Below, piece after piece: positions 63,966 through 64,000 of a stretch of DNA of 64,000 bases. The stretch is from Taishania sp045629585 (GTDB lineage: Bacteria; Bacteroidota; Bacteroidia; Flavobacteriales_D; Crocinitomicaceae), in the NCBI GenBank assembly GCA_045629585.1, contig JAZQRM010000064.1:1-64000 (forward strand), given 5' to 3'. The notes below the pieces were generated by a model that worked only from the letters and a program-made list of their open reading frames with translations, was not told the DNA's origin and did no database searches. A program made the position numbers and the translations under genes. The stretch's first letter is position 1, and the number at the start of each line of letters is the position of its first letter.

Positions 63966-64000
63966 ATGAGAACTATTTCGATATTCGTTTTTCTGTGCTT
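63966..64000 (+). CDS. Start of a secreted protein gene (partial)
   Basis: ATG at 63966 followed by 10 codons reading MRTISIFVFLC, a signal-peptide start; the rest is outside the window. The 134-base gap after the adhesin shows only a weak AACATT/AATGTT hairpin. Start choice is uncertain because so little is visible. Confidence 0.5.
   Translation, partial: MRTISIFVFLC

Overview
The window looks like chromosome from a low-GC member of the Bacteroidota, order Flavobacteriales (a Crocinitomicaceae/Fluviicola-like bacterium would fit, but that is only an impression). The evidence is: several proteins with type IX secretion system (T9SS) C-terminal sorting domains of type A and type B, a PorX regulator and a PorE-like envelope protein, SusC-like TonB receptors, the PadR/PspC pair, Bacteroidota-style promoters (TTG, about 20 bases, TAnnTTTG), and PadR, QueE, UbiA and CCA genes in typical flavobacterial form. 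No rRNA, tRNA, CRISPR array or complete insertion sequence was recognised.

Layout. Bases 1-4021: tail of an AraC-type regulator, then a minus-strand carbohydrate cluster (a GH130 phosphorylase gene broken by one in-frame stop, and a GT4 glycosyltransferase with a toroid domain) and a CsbD-like stress protein. Bases 4022-8577: an accessory island. It holds a GC-rich ORF-free block with inverted repeats, a stand-alone OLD-family ATPase/TOPRIM nuclease (likely phage defence), a cassette of three tiny phage-like membrane/acidic ORFs (one broken), and a DUF2339 gene that has lost its 5' part exactly at the cassette edge. Bases 8794-9895: a small secreted peptide and two tandem paralogous lipoproteins. 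Bases 9944-15991: cold-shock-domain protein and fatty acid desaturase, Maf/UbiA, PorE-like OmpA protein and QueE.

Bases 16220-25556: envelope and uptake genes. A PCMD-type T9SS protein and a TonB receptor lie on the plus strand. On the minus strand is the most interesting unit: a promoter, a cobalamin riboswitch, then a DUF4465 T9SS protein, a BtuB-like TonB receptor, a BtuG-like beta-propeller lipoprotein and a second T9SS surface protein, all overlapping or nearly so and ending at a strong terminator. This reads as a vitamin B12 capture-and-import operon in which surface partners are delivered by T9SS.

Bases 26021-38445: mixed housekeeping, including a hydrolase, a GNAT, a second hydrolase broken by a frameshift, CsaA, an M28 peptidase, a MoxR ATPase with two SurA/PpiD-like periplasmic chaperones, GuaB, and an HD phosphohydrolase. 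Bases 38584-42258: a tight porX-tsaE-ald-HsdR_N operon. Bases 42351-51508 (minus): exonuclease/GIY-YIG fusion, PspC/PadR, SucD, and a five-gene unit ending with an FKBP lipoprotein and led by the CCA-adding enzyme. Bases 51719-55966: guaA (apparently leaderless), a LysM/binding-protein fusion and hemF. Bases 56099-63831: a small lipoprotein coupled to a 2444-residue T9SS type B adhesin built from duplicated super-modules; a further secreted protein starts at 63966 and runs off the window.
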